7,322 bases of DNA from an uncultured Eubacteriales bacterium (GTDB taxonomy: Bacteria > Bacillota > Clostridia > Oscillospirales > CAG-272). Where the stretch lies: assembly GCA_905201895.1 (NCBI GenBank), contig CAJKPX010000086.1, positions 1 to 7,322 of the forward strand, read 5' to 3'. The translations under genes were made by a program, and so were the position numbers. A model generated the notes under the pieces. It was not told where the DNA came from. It worked only from the letters and a program-made list of their open reading frames with translations, and did not search any database. This document shows positions 1 through 6,633 of the stretch, piece after piece. The stretch's first letter is position 1. Each line of letters opens with the position of its first letter.

Positions 1-702
1 GGCACCCCCTTTTCCCGCCTGCCAATCCCCGCTCCCACGGTGATCGGATTTACGGCAGCAGCGGTTGCAATCGCCTGCACGAAGCACACGATGACGAACA
101 AGCTGGTGGTGCCCCTGACTGTTGCATTTCTCGGCATCGCCGCGCTTTACTCGGTTCTGGTGCAGTTTCATGCGCTTCGACACAAGCGTGTGCTCGTGAC
201 CCTGGTCGGCTTCGGCGCGATCCTTTCCTGCATTCTGATCAACGCCTACTACTACTTTGACGTCTCGGTAGAAATGAATGCACCGCTCAAAACCGTGACG
301 CAAACAGCGCTTCTCTTTCTGATGCTTTATCTGACCTCCGAGGTCCGCTATCTCCTTGATGCCGCTCAGCCGCGTGCCTACCTAATGCTCTCGTCATGGA
401 CGGTCGCCTTTTGTTCGCTCACCGCGGTTCCGCTTCCCGTTGCCTATCTGACGGGAAGGCTTGACCGCCTCGATTACGCCGCAGGTGGTTTGCTCGCACT
501 CTGCGCCTGTGCGATGATCCTGATCCGTCTCAATTGTGTCCTTCGTCCGCGCACCGAGGCAGAGACAAGTGAAGACTCCGAGGAAACGGCAGCTCCCGAT
601 GACGATACAAAAGCAGCCGAAACATCAGACGAGACCGAGCCCCCCATCAACTCCGACACAACCGCATTGCCGAACGAATCAGACCGAGAGGACCGAATAT
701 GA
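1..702 (+). CDS. Multi-spanning membrane protein with acidic C-terminal tail (5' partial)
   Basis: I do not recognise this family. The reading frame is open from base 1. The first internal start (GTG at 40) has no ribosome binding site, so the gene very probably begins upstream of the window. Counting residues from that GTG, hydrophobic segments fit membrane helices at about 22-43, 51-73, 85-105, 113-137 and 145-165, so this is an integral membrane protein. From about residue 171 to the end (bases 550-699) the chain becomes a low-complexity, Glu/Asp/Thr/Ser/Pro-rich tail with no hydrophobic stretch, probably disordered. The stop codon overlaps the start of the downstream regulator (ATGA, 699-702), so the two are probably cotranscribed and translationally coupled. 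That suggests, but does not prove, that they work together. The function is unknown. Confidence is high that it is a real membrane protein and nil for a specific role. Confidence 0.8.
   Translation, partial: GTPFSRLPIPAPTVIGFTAAAVAIACTKHTMTNKLVVPLTVAFLGIAALYSVLVQFHALRHKRVLVTLVGFGAILSCILINAYYYFDVSVEMNAPLKTVTQTALLFLMLYLTSEVRYLLDAAQPRAYLMLSSWTVAFCSLTAVPLPVAYLTGRLDRLDYAAGGLLALCACAMILIRLNCVLRPRTEAETSEDSEETAAPDDDTKAAETSDETEPPINSDTTALPNESDREDRI
686..702 (+). promoter_or_regulatory. RBS and ATGA translational coupling of membrane protein and regulator
   Basis: GAGAGG (686-691) sits 7 nt before the ATG at 699. This ATG shares bases with the upstream TGA stop (700-702). A 4-nt ATGA overlap usually means that ribosomes terminating on the first gene reinitiate on the second. 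Confidence 0.75.
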
Positions 703-1241
703 ATGCCAACACACGCATCCAATGGCTGCATAAGAAAATGACGCTCAACGCCTACCCGAACGCACAGCGTCTTGCCGAGCGCTTCGGCATCTCGCACCGT
801 CAGGCGCAGCGTGACTTGGATTATCTGCGCCGAGAGCTGGGCGCGCCAATCGAATACGATAACAGTCGCAAGGGCTTTTTCTATTCCGAGCCCTTTAGCC
901 TACCGCTTCTGATCAGTTCGGACAACGACGATCACTACATTCCCGAAATCTTCAACGCCGAGCGACATGAGCTTGCCGCCGATGACTCCATCATCCAGAT
1001 GCAAATTCCCTACTCTGCAACCGTGGAGATTAAGAACAAGCTAACCGCGCTCGAGCTCTCTCCCTATATCGTTGCAAAACAGCCGCGAGACCGCTACGTT
1101 TGCGAGTTCCACAGCGTAGAAAAGTTTTTGGGAATTCTTCTCTCGCTCGACTCGGACTTTCATCTGGTTGAGCCCTATTGGCTCCGCGAGCGTCTTGTCC
1201 GCTCGGCGCGCCGTGTGCTCGGAAACAACGAGGATATGTAA
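699..1241 (+). CDS. Short WYL/YafY-like helix-turn-helix transcriptional regulator
   Basis: Probable DNA-binding regulator of 180 residues. Residues about 20-44 (YPNAQRLAERFGIS, then RQAQRDLDYLRREL) match the HTH_11/DeoR-type helix-turn-helix found at the N terminus of WYL-domain regulators. Residues 50-63 (PIEYD...GFFY) look like the wing. The last about 75 residues, including FLGILLSLDSDFHLVEPYWL followed by a Leu/Arg-rich helix, resemble the C-terminal WCX domain of that family. The central WYL domain that normally separates them is not visible: only about 40 linker residues lie between, and the protein is far shorter than the usual 300 or so residues. The start is the ATG at 699, with GAGAGG at 686-691 (7-nt spacing), and it overlaps the stop of the membrane-protein gene. 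Regulator status is inferred from the HTH; ligand and targets are unknown. Autoregulation of the coupled operon is a natural guess. Confidence 0.75.
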   Translation: MNANTRIQWLHKKMTLNAYPNAQRLAERFGISHRQAQRDLDYLRRELGAPIEYDNSRKGFFYSEPFSLPLLISSDNDDHYIPEIFNAERHELAADDSIIQMQIPYSATVEIKNKLTALELSPYIVAKQPRDRYVCEFHSVEKFLGILLSLDSDFHLVEPYWLRERLVRSARRVLGNNEDM

Positions 1242-1255
1242 AACAAATCGCTGAT

Positions 1256-1309
1256 AAAAATGCACACACCCCGACAGATTGCAGTCTGTCGGGGTGTGTG
1301 CATTTTTTT
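1256..1309. terminator. Bidirectional intrinsic terminator, perfect 23-bp stem
   Basis: Left arm 1256-1278 and right arm 1285-1307 are perfectly complementary over 23 bp with a 6-nt loop TTGCAG (1279-1284). The stem has a GC-rich core CCCCGACAGA/TCTGTCGGGG and A/T ends. On the plus strand it ends in seven Ts (1303-1309). On the minus strand the A-run at 1256-1260 gives a matching U-run. It lies between the stop of the plus-strand regulator (1241) and the stop of the minus-strand lipoprotein gene (1319), so it can terminate both convergent transcripts. Confidence 0.92.
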
Positions 1310-1318
1310 GCGTATTTA

Positions 1319-2764
1319 TTATTTGTCAGCGGGATGCAATGCAGCCTCAAGGCAAGGATTTCCTGCCTCCACGGTGAGCCCTTCGACGGCACGTACCGTT
1401 TGAAGCGACTGACAACGGTGAAAGGCGTTCTTGCCAACCGTTCTCACGCCTCCAAGGTTGATCTCGGAAAGCGAAATGCAATCGGCAAAGCAGGATGCGG
1501 GGAGTGCGGCGAGCGACTGCGGCAGGGTAACAGATTTGAGTGCATGGCACCGATAAAAGGCATTGATGCCGATCTCGGTCAGGTTCGCTCCCTCATCAAA
1601 GGTGAGTGCAGAAAGGCTCAAGCAGCCGTAGAACGCACGCATACCGATCTTCTCAAGCGATTTCGGCAGAGTGACCGCTTGCAGGCGACCGCAGCCGTCA
1701 AAGGCACGCAGACCGATCTCGGTCAGCCCCTCGGGAAGCGTAACCTCGGTGAGCGACGTGCAGGAGAAAAAGGCGTAGCTTCCGAGCGCTTGTGCCCCTT
1801 CCAGAAGGGTCACGTCGGTGAGCTTGGGCGGATAAAAGCCTCTTGCAAATTCGGGGGTTTCCGCACCGAACAGGTAGGCAAGGTATGTGTTTTCGGTCCT
1901 GCTCCCTCCAATGAAGGGCAGAGTCAAGCGATGAAGCGACTCACAGCTCTCCAGAGCTCCCAGCCCGAACGAGGTCATCGAATTGGTGAAATCCAGACGT
2001 GTGAGCGCGATGCAGCTATCCAGGGCATGCTCGTCGAGCTTGGTAAGATGCGCGGTGTTGAAGGTAATCAGGCTATGACAGCCGTAGAGTGCGTAGCGCC
2101 CGATCTCGGTCATGGATTGGGGAAGCGTGATGCAAAGCAGATCGTTGCACTCAAAAAGCGCATAATCGGCGAGACGGCGCGCAGTAGAGGCAAGCTCAAG
2201 ATACTCCAGCGTTGCGGGAACGGCAAGCGAATTGTCGGCATAAGAGGCAGCGCCAAAAAGATAACCGAGATACTGATCAGAATTTGCGCTTGCACCGAGA
2301 AGCGGCGTGCGTAGTGCCTTCAACGCACTGCAGCCCTTCAAGGCAGAGGCACCGATTGAGATAACCGTATCGGGCAGATAAAGCAACTCGATGCAGGTGC
2401 TATTGGCAAAGGAGTCTGCCTCGATCGCGGTCACGGGAGCACCGCCCAGCGTATCGGGCACGCGAACGGAGGCGCTCTCACCAAGATAGCCGATCAGGGT
2501 TGCGCACCCGTTCTCCACGCGATACCAGAACTCGCTCTCGGGACTCGCCACCGTTTCAACAAAGCTGCTGCAGAGCAGCTCAATCTTACCTGCAAGAATC
2601 GCGTCGGCAGTATAATCGAGGCGATCCGCCTCATCAATCGGCTTCACGGTTTCGGGAGTCAGCGGCACGGGTGGCGTTTCGTCCTGCTTCTTTCCGCAGG
2701 ACACCGCCACGGCACAGATCAGAAGCAGAGCAAGCAGCCCCGCGAGCAATCGTTTGATTTTCAT
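1319..2764 (-). CDS. BspA-like leucine-rich-repeat (LRR_5) surface lipoprotein
   Basis: Predicted secreted lipoprotein of 481 residues. The N terminus has Lys/Arg, a hydrophobic stretch (residues 6-20) and a lipobox-like AVSC with the lipidated Cys at 23, so it should be anchored on the outer face of the cytoplasmic membrane. A short Pro/Glu/Thr-rich linker follows. Residues about 79-115 (WYRVENGCATLIGYLG, then the VPDTLGG region) are the usual lead-in to BspA repeats. Then come LRR_5 repeats of about 22-24 residues with the pattern xLxxVTLPxxLxxIGxxAFxxCxxL up to about 457. Residues 131-232 and 260-361 are a gap-free duplication with a period of 129 residues, each carrying a YL(G/A)YLFGA insert (165-172 and 294-301). 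The start ATG at 2764 has AGGAG nine nt upstream. In this family the repeats mediate binding to host or microbial surfaces; the ligand here cannot be read from sequence. It is monocistronic, with its own promoter and terminator. Confidence 0.9.
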   Translation of the reverse strand: MKIKRLLAGLLALLLICAVAVSCGKKQDETPPVPLTPETVKPIDEADRLDYTADAILAGKIELLCSSFVETVASPESEFWYRVENGCATLIGYLGESASVRVPDTLGGAPVTAIEADSFANSTCIELLYLPDTVISIGASALKGCSALKALRTPLLGASANSDQYLGYLFGAASYADNSLAVPATLEYLELASTARRLADYALFECNDLLCITLPQSMTEIGRYALYGCHSLITFNTAHLTKLDEHALDSCIALTRLDFTNSMTSFGLGALESCESLHRLTLPFIGGSRTENTYLAYLFGAETPEFARGFYPPKLTDVTLLEGAQALGSYAFFSCTSLTEVTLPEGLTEIGLRAFDGCGRLQAVTLPKSLEKIGMRAFYGCLSLSALTFDEGANLTEIGINAFYRCHALKSVTLPQSLAALPASCFADCISLSEINLGGVRTVGKNAFHRCQSLQTVRAVEGLTVEAGNPCLEAALHPADK

Positions 2765-2773
2765 TTATTTTTT

Positions 2774-2778
2774 CTCCT
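2774..2778 (-). promoter_or_regulatory. RBS of the LRR lipoprotein gene
   Basis: On the minus strand AGGAG lies 9 nt upstream of the ATG at 2764-2762, within a purine-rich GGAGAGGAGAAAAAATAA context. It supports this start, which also gives a complete lipoprotein signal peptide. Confidence 0.8.
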
Positions 2779-2845
2779 CTCCACTCGGCTCGATTTCCGT
2801 AAAACAGGAGCAACACAGAGTGTGCATTTTGACTATTACGGTCTT

Positions 2846-2874
2846 ATTGTACCACAAAAAGTCGCGTTGTGCAA
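2846..2874 (-). promoter_or_regulatory. Sigma-A promoter of the LRR lipoprotein gene
   Basis: Read on the minus strand: TTGCAC (-35, 2874-2869), a 17-nt spacer, and TACAAT (-10, 2851-2846) preceded by TGG, an extended -10. Transcription would begin near 2839, giving a leader of about 75 nt before the ATG at 2764. Confidence 0.75.
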
Positions 2875-2885
2875 GAGGTCGACCG

Positions 2886-2900
2886 ATAATTCATAATTAT
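2886..2900. repeat. AT-rich 15-bp inverted repeat between divergent promoters
   Basis: ATAATT and AATTAT flank a 3-nt centre (CAT), making a perfect palindrome with 6-bp arms. It lies upstream of the -35 boxes of both divergent promoters, so it could be an operator or simply UP-element-like AT-rich DNA. No regulator can be assigned to it. Confidence 0.4.
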
Positions 2901-2923
2901 TTACATTCCATCGCAAAATCCGC

Positions 2924-2952
2924 TTGTATTGTAAAGAAAAACATGGTATAAT
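2924..2952 (+). promoter_or_regulatory. Sigma-A promoter of the RluA-family/DUF3810 operon
   Basis: TTGTAT (-35, 2924-2929), a 17-nt spacer and a perfect TATAAT (-10, 2947-2952) preceded by TGG (extended -10). The predicted transcription start near 2959 lies downstream of in-frame TTG 2924 and ATG 2954. This rules those out as starts on this transcript and points to GTG 2987. Confidence 0.85.
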
Positions 2953-2972
2953 AATGGAGATAAAATTCAGCG

Positions 2973-2989
2973 AAAGGAGCGGCGCGGTG
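2973..2989 (+). promoter_or_regulatory. RBS that decides a GTG start
   Basis: AAAGGAG at 2973-2979, then 7 nt, then GTG at 2987-2989. It is the only strong Shine-Dalgarno downstream of the promoter and places the start 33 nt after the in-frame ATG at 2954. Confidence 0.8.
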
Positions 2990-3904
2990 GAATTTTTGAT
3001 TCAACGGGAGCACAACGGAATGCTTTTGCGCACATATCTGAAGCAGGTGCTCGGGCTTTCCTCAAAAATGATCAAGCATATCAAATTTATGCCGGGCGGC
3101 ATGACGGTCAACGGTGCTCCCTGCACGGTGCGCTACTGCCTGCAAGCAGACGATCGCCTCTCGCTTGCGCTGGAGGATACCGAATCAGCTCCGATCGAGG
3201 CGGTGGACCTGCCGATCGAAATTCTCTTTGAGGACACCAACCTCGTGGTCCCCGCAAAGCCTGCCGACATGCCAACGCATCCATCCTGCGATCACTATAA
3301 CGATACGGTTGCAAACGCGCTTGCCTTTCGCTATGCGGAAAGCGGCAAGCCCTTTGTGTTCCGCCCGATCAACCGCCTTGACCGAAACACAAGCGGATTG
3401 CTCCTGATCGCGCGCAACCGCCCCGCCGCCGCAACGCTCACAAAAGCCATGCAAGGCGGCGAGATCCGAAAATCCTATCTTGCCGTGCTCGACGGCGAAA
3501 TGCCGCTTGGAGAGGGCGAGATCAACACCTGCCTGCATCGCACGGCGGAGAGCATTATTCTGCGCGAGGTCTGCTCGCCCGATGCCCCCGATGCCGCTCC
3601 CTCTCTGACCAAATATCGCGTCCTTGCCGCCGCAAACGGACACACGCTCGTCCGCGCATATCCGCTTACCGGGCGCACGCATCAGCTCCGCGTGCATTTT
3701 GCCTCGATCGGTCACCCGATCACGGGTGATGATCTTTACGGCACGCCATCGCCTCTGATCGGCAGGCATGCCCTGCATGCACACACGCTTGGCTTTCCAC
3801 ACCCCAAGACGGGAGAAAGAATAACTCTGACGGCACCTCTACCACCCGACCTTTGCCGGCTCGTCGAGGCTTGCTTTCCAGCCTTCTCCAAAGCACTTCT
3901 CTGA
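2987..3904 (+). CDS. RluA-family pseudouridine synthase
   Basis: Converts specific uridines in rRNA (or tRNA) to pseudouridine. The protein has 305 residues from GTG 2987. That start is chosen because AAAGGAG (2973-2979) lies 7 nt upstream and the promoter's -10 excludes earlier starts. The N-terminal residues about 11-62 look like an S4-type RNA-binding domain (RTYLKQVLGLSSKMIKHIK, then VNG). The catalytic domain shows the family landmarks: AKPADMPTHPS near 100, NRLDRNTSGLLL with the catalytic Asp at 132 (the family consensus is HRLDxxTSG, so the first His is Asn here), and GRTHQLRVH (229-237) followed by HPITGDDLYG. Which RluA subgroup it belongs to, and which uridine it modifies, cannot be told from sequence alone. 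It is the first gene of an operon with the DUF3810 gene 12 nt downstream. Confidence 0.92.
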   Translation: MEFLIQREHNGMLLRTYLKQVLGLSSKMIKHIKFMPGGMTVNGAPCTVRYCLQADDRLSLALEDTESAPIEAVDLPIEILFEDTNLVVPAKPADMPTHPSCDHYNDTVANALAFRYAESGKPFVFRPINRLDRNTSGLLLIARNRPAAATLTKAMQGGEIRKSYLAVLDGEMPLGEGEINTCLHRTAESIILREVCSPDAPDAAPSLTKYRVLAAANGHTLVRAYPLTGRTHQLRVHFASIGHPITGDDLYGTPSPLIGRHALHAHTLGFPHPKTGERITLTAPLPPDLCRLVEACFPAFSKALL

Positions 3905-3910
3905 AAGGAG
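3904..3910 (+). promoter_or_regulatory. RBS of the DUF3810 gene
   Basis: AAAGGAG shares its first A with the stop codon of the pseudouridine synthase gene (TGA 3902-3904) and lies 6 nt before ATG 3917. This favours that ATG over the in-frame ATG seven codons later and ties the two genes into one operon. Confidence 0.85.
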
Positions 3911-3916
3911 ACGCTC

Positions 3917-5029
3917 ATGACCGAAGAAAAGCGCACAATGACAAACAAAAAGCTCCCTCGCCTATCACTCGCGATCTATATTCTCACCGCCATCAGCGCG
4001 GGGCTCTATTTTGCGTTCACGAAAAGCCCCGCTTTTTCAGATTGGTTCAATCTTCATATCAGCGCGGTGGGACGCCGCCTGCTTGCGTGGGCAAGCTGTT
4101 GGTTTCCCTTTTCGGGCGCCGAGTTGCTGCTGCTCCTCCTCCCCGTGATCGTGGCTGTGCTCATTGCGATCGGTTGGCGGTATTTCTGCAACACCAACCG
4201 CGACGCGTTGACCTACGTTGGAATTCTACTCTCGGGGCTGTGCGTGGTAGCAATTCTGTTCGTTTGGAATTTTGCCGCGGGCTACTATGCCACGCCGTTG
4301 GATGAAAAGCTGGAGCTCAAGCGCGAAAAGAGCAGTGCCAATGACCTCTATCAAACGGCGGAGCTGCTCGCCGACGAGATTCGTGAGCTCACTCCCGAGA
4401 TCACCTTTTTGCCGAACGGGAGGTCGATCATGCCCTATTCGCTCGATGAAATGAATAGCAAGCTTCTGGAGGCGTACGGGCGCTTCGTTCAAAAGCACGC
4501 CTTCATGGATACCTTTTACAGTCGCGTCAAGCCCGTGATGCTCAGCGAGCCGATGTCCTATACCCATATCACGGGCGTATACACCTTCTTCACGGGAGAA
4601 GCAAATATCAACGTCAATTTTCCCGACTACACCATCCCCTACACCGCCGCGCATGAGCTCGCACATCAACGTGGGATCGCACGCGAGGACGAGGCAAATT
4701 TCGTGGCGTTTCTGGTCTGCATGGAGTCGGACGACCCCTACCTCCGATACAGTGCCTGCTTGAGCGTTTATGAATACGTGGTCTCGGCTCTGCGCTCTGC
4801 CGACAAAAAGCTATACCAAAAAAACTACTCCGAGCTTCCCGCCGAGGTGATTGCCGAGGAGCGCGCTTATAGCGTCTTTTTTGAGAAATATCGCAAAAAC
4901 GTTGCAGCCAGCGTGAGCAACTCGGTCAACAATTCCTACCTGCAAAGCCAAGGAGCGCCCTCAGGCTCGCGAAGCTATAACATGGTGGTTGATCTTGCGG
5001 TTGCCTATTACCGACCGCAGTTTGATTGA
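3917..5029 (+). CDS. DUF3810 family membrane protein, putative zinc metalloprotease
   Basis: Membrane protein of 370 residues matching the DUF3810 family. Three hydrophobic helices are visible at about 16-34, 67-89 and 98-122, followed by a large soluble region. This region contains the family hallmark GVYTFFTGEANINVNFPDY (220-238) and AAHELAHQRGIAREDEANF (244-262). HELAH (246-250) is an HExxH zinc-binding and catalytic motif. Glu259 (or Glu257) is a plausible third ligand. A membrane-anchored zinc peptidase is therefore likely from motif logic, but I know of no established substrate for the family, so the activity is inference. The protein has an ordinary length and no sign of truncation. 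It follows the pseudouridine synthase gene by 12 nt in the same operon. murA downstream has its own promoter. The topology of the metalloprotease domain (inside or outside) is not certain. Confidence 0.88.
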   Translation: MTEEKRTMTNKKLPRLSLAIYILTAISAGLYFAFTKSPAFSDWFNLHISAVGRRLLAWASCWFPFSGAELLLLLLPVIVAVLIAIGWRYFCNTNRDALTYVGILLSGLCVVAILFVWNFAAGYYATPLDEKLELKREKSSANDLYQTAELLADEIRELTPEITFLPNGRSIMPYSLDEMNSKLLEAYGRFVQKHAFMDTFYSRVKPVMLSEPMSYTHITGVYTFFTGEANINVNFPDYTIPYTAAHELAHQRGIAREDEANFVAFLVCMESDDPYLRYSACLSVYEYVVSALRSADKKLYQKNYSELPAEVIAEERAYSVFFEKYRKNVAASVSNSVNNSYLQSQGAPSGSRSYNMVVDLAVAYYRPQFD

Positions 5030-5035
5030 TGCGCA

Positions 5036-5053
5036 CAACGGCGTCACCCGTTG
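5036..5053 (+). other. Stem-loop just after the DUF3810 gene, possible weak terminator
   Basis: CAACGG (5036-5041) pairs with CCGTTG (5048-5053) around a 6-nt loop, starting 7 nt after the stop codon. The nearest T-rich stretch (5078-5088) is about 25 nt further on, so it is not a classic intrinsic terminator. It is the only compact GC hairpin between this operon and the murA promoter. Confidence 0.35.
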
Positions 5054-5131
5054 CATATTCTGATAGCAAGAGACCTATTTTCTTTTTCTCCCAAAAATGA
5101 CATTTTTTCGCAAAAAATTTGCCGTAGGGGC

Positions 5132-5160
5132 TTTTCTTTTGCAAAAAGGTGTGCTATAAT
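5132..5160 (+). promoter_or_regulatory. Extended -10 promoter of murA
   Basis: Perfect TATAAT (5155-5160) preceded by TGC, an extended -10. At 17-nt spacing the -35 would be the poor TTTTCT (5132-5137), so recognition probably relies on the extended -10. The arms CTATAA (5154-5159) and TTATAG (5163-5168) form an inverted repeat over the -10 and start region, a possible operator or chance AT symmetry. Transcription would start near 5167. Confidence 0.65.
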
Positions 5161-5200
5161 ATTTATAGACTATATTATATCTTTATATACGCGACCTCGA

Positions 5201-5216
5201 TCGGGAGTTTTCCCGA
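5201..5216 (+). other. Hairpin in the murA leader
   Basis: TCGGGA (5201-5206) and TCCCGA (5211-5216) pair perfectly around GTTT. The hairpin lies in the 5' leader, 14 nt before the Shine-Dalgarno-like AAAAGGAG at 5231-5238. There is no T-run after it, so it is not a terminator. It may affect mRNA stability or ribosome access. Confidence 0.45.
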
Positions 5217-5230
5217 GTGGGTACTATCAA

Positions 5231-5274
5231 AAAAGGAGTGGAAACGCGGATTGCGCGTTCGTGATTGTGTTATG
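5231..5274 (+). promoter_or_regulatory. murA ribosome binding site and ambiguous start
   Basis: The only strong Shine-Dalgarno in the leader, AAAAGGAG (5231-5238), is 33 nt before the ATG at 5272 that gives a normal MurA N terminus. The nearest in-frame start to it is TTG 5251, with 12-nt spacing, which would add seven residues (read as MRVRDCV). No Shine-Dalgarno stands directly before ATG 5272. Either the TTG is used, or the ATG is used with weak or structure-assisted initiation. Confidence 0.5.
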
Positions 5275-6567
5275 GCAAGCAAAATCATTATCCGAGGCAG
5301 AAAACCGCTTATGGGTAACCTTTCGATCAGCGGCATGAAAAACGCGGCTCTGCCCATTCTTTTTGCCACCATTCTCGTTCGCGGCGTTTGCGTGTTGGAA
5401 AATATCCCGGAGGTCAGCGACATCGCCATCTCGCTCGAAATTCTGCAACAGATGGGCGCAAAGGTCTCCTATCGCAAGAAAAACACCGTGATGATCGACA
5501 CCACAGCCATCAAACAGGGGTCCTCTCCCTACGGGCTCGTGAACAAGCTGCGTGGCTCCACCTATCTGCTCGGCGCCGAGCTCGGCAGATTCGGCAAAGC
5601 CAGCGTCGGCTCACCCGGCGGATGCGATTTCGGCTCCCGTCCGCTCGACCAGCATATGAAGGGCTTTGAGGCGCTCGGTGCTTATTACACGCGAGACGGC
5701 GGATATATCTACCTCGATGCTCCCGACGGACTCCACGGCGGATCGGTTTATTTCGACGTTGCATCGGTTGGTGCAACCGTGAACGTGATACTGGCAGCCG
5801 TGATGGCAAACGGTATGACCGTGATCGACAACGCCGCTCGCGAGCCGCATATCGTTGACCTTGCAAACTTCCTCAACTCCTGTGGCGCAAAGATCACGGG
5901 AGCGGGAACCTCGGTGATCAAAATCCGCGGCGTTGAGGAGCTCACCGCCTGCAGCTACACGATCATTCCCGATATGATCGAGGCAGGCACCTATATGGTT
6001 GCCGCTGCCGCAACGGGAGGATGCGTGCGCATCGACGCGGTGATCCCCAAGCACGTGGAAAGCATCACCGCCAAGCTCTGTGAGATGGGCGTGGAGGTTG
6101 AGGAGGGCGACGATTACGTAACCGTAAAGGGCAGCGACGCTCTGCTTCGCAACATCAATATCAAAACACTTCCCTACCCCGGATTTCCCACCGACATGCA
6201 TCCGCAATTTGCCCCTCTGCTCTGTTTGGCAGACGGCGTGAGCTGTATTCAGGAGAGTATCTGGGAAAACCGCTTCCGCTACGTGGATGAGCTGCGGAAA
6301 ATGGGCGCGTCGATCCGCCTCGACAGCCATACTGCAACCTTTATGGGAACCGAGCGACTCTCGGGTGCTCCCGTTGAGGCAATGGACCTGCGTGCGGGCG
6401 CGGCACTCGTAATCGCTGGGCTTGCGGCAGAAGGCGTCACCGAGATCGGCGGTGTGCAGTATATCAACCGCGGCTACGTTGACATTGTTGGCAAGCTGCG
6501 CGGCTTGGGAGCTGATATTGAGGAGGTCGAATATATCGACCCCGTTCCGATGCATCAGATCAATTAA
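5272..6567 (+). CDS. murA: UDP-N-acetylglucosamine 1-carboxyvinyltransferase (MurA)
   Basis: First committed step of peptidoglycan synthesis: transfers enolpyruvate from phosphoenolpyruvate to the 3'-OH of UDP-GlcNAc in the cytoplasm. From ATG 5272 the protein has 431 residues, normal for the family, and all key residues are present with a constant +3 offset from E. coli numbering. These are Lys23-Asn24 in GMKNAALPI, the loop Cys118 in PGGCDFGSRPLDQH (E. coli Cys115), Asp308 in FPTDMHPQF (Asp305), Arg374 in DLRAGAAL (Arg371) and Arg400 in INRGY (Arg397). The presence of Cys at 118, the residue fosfomycin alkylates, implies a drug-sensitive type of active site. ENRFRYVDELRKMGA is also typical. 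Many Bacillota carry two paralogues (MurA and MurZ); I cannot say which this is. An upstream TTG start at 5251 is possible. Transcribed from its own promoter, with a hairpin-containing leader. Confidence 0.95.
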   Translation: MASKIIIRGRKPLMGNLSISGMKNAALPILFATILVRGVCVLENIPEVSDIAISLEILQQMGAKVSYRKKNTVMIDTTAIKQGSSPYGLVNKLRGSTYLLGAELGRFGKASVGSPGGCDFGSRPLDQHMKGFEALGAYYTRDGGYIYLDAPDGLHGGSVYFDVASVGATVNVILAAVMANGMTVIDNAAREPHIVDLANFLNSCGAKITGAGTSVIKIRGVEELTACSYTIIPDMIEAGTYMVAAAATGGCVRIDAVIPKHVESITAKLCEMGVEVEEGDDYVTVKGSDALLRNINIKTLPYPGFPTDMHPQFAPLLCLADGVSCIQESIWENRFRYVDELRKMGASIRLDSHTATFMGTERLSGAPVEAMDLRAGAALVIAGLAAEGVTEIGGVQYINRGYVDIVGKLRGLGADIEEVEYIDPVPMHQIN

Positions 6568-6633
6568 GCAATTCAATAGATAAGCACAAAAAACACCTGT
6601 GAAAGCGAACTTCTCATAAGGATTAACCATTCT

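Noticed and set aside
1178..2314. Plus-strand 378-residue open frame antisense to the LRR lipoprotein gene
   Set aside because: It is Arg/Lys/Gly-rich with no recognisable domain, has no ribosome binding site, runs through the terminator hairpin, and mirrors the repeats of the real gene on the other strand, which has a signal peptide, RBS, promoter and family match.
2924..2986. Longer N terminus for the pseudouridine synthase (TTG 2924 or ATG 2954)
   Set aside because: TTG 2924 is the first base of the -35 box, and ATG 2954 lies two bases after the -10 box, before the expected transcript start. GTG 2987 has a strong RBS.
3185..3802. Minus-strand 205-residue open frame inside the pseudouridine synthase gene
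   Set aside because: It lies fully antisense to a clearly conserved enzyme, with no RBS or recognisable protein features.
4226..4669. Minus-strand 147-residue open frame inside the DUF3810 gene
   Set aside because: It is antisense to the HExxH-containing coding sequence, lacks a start signal and has no family resemblance.
5149..5271. Longer N terminus for MurA from ATG 5149
   Set aside because: This codon is upstream of the TATAAT (5155-5160) of the gene's own promoter, and the extra residues have no counterpart in MurA. Only TTG 5251 remains a credible alternative to ATG 5272.
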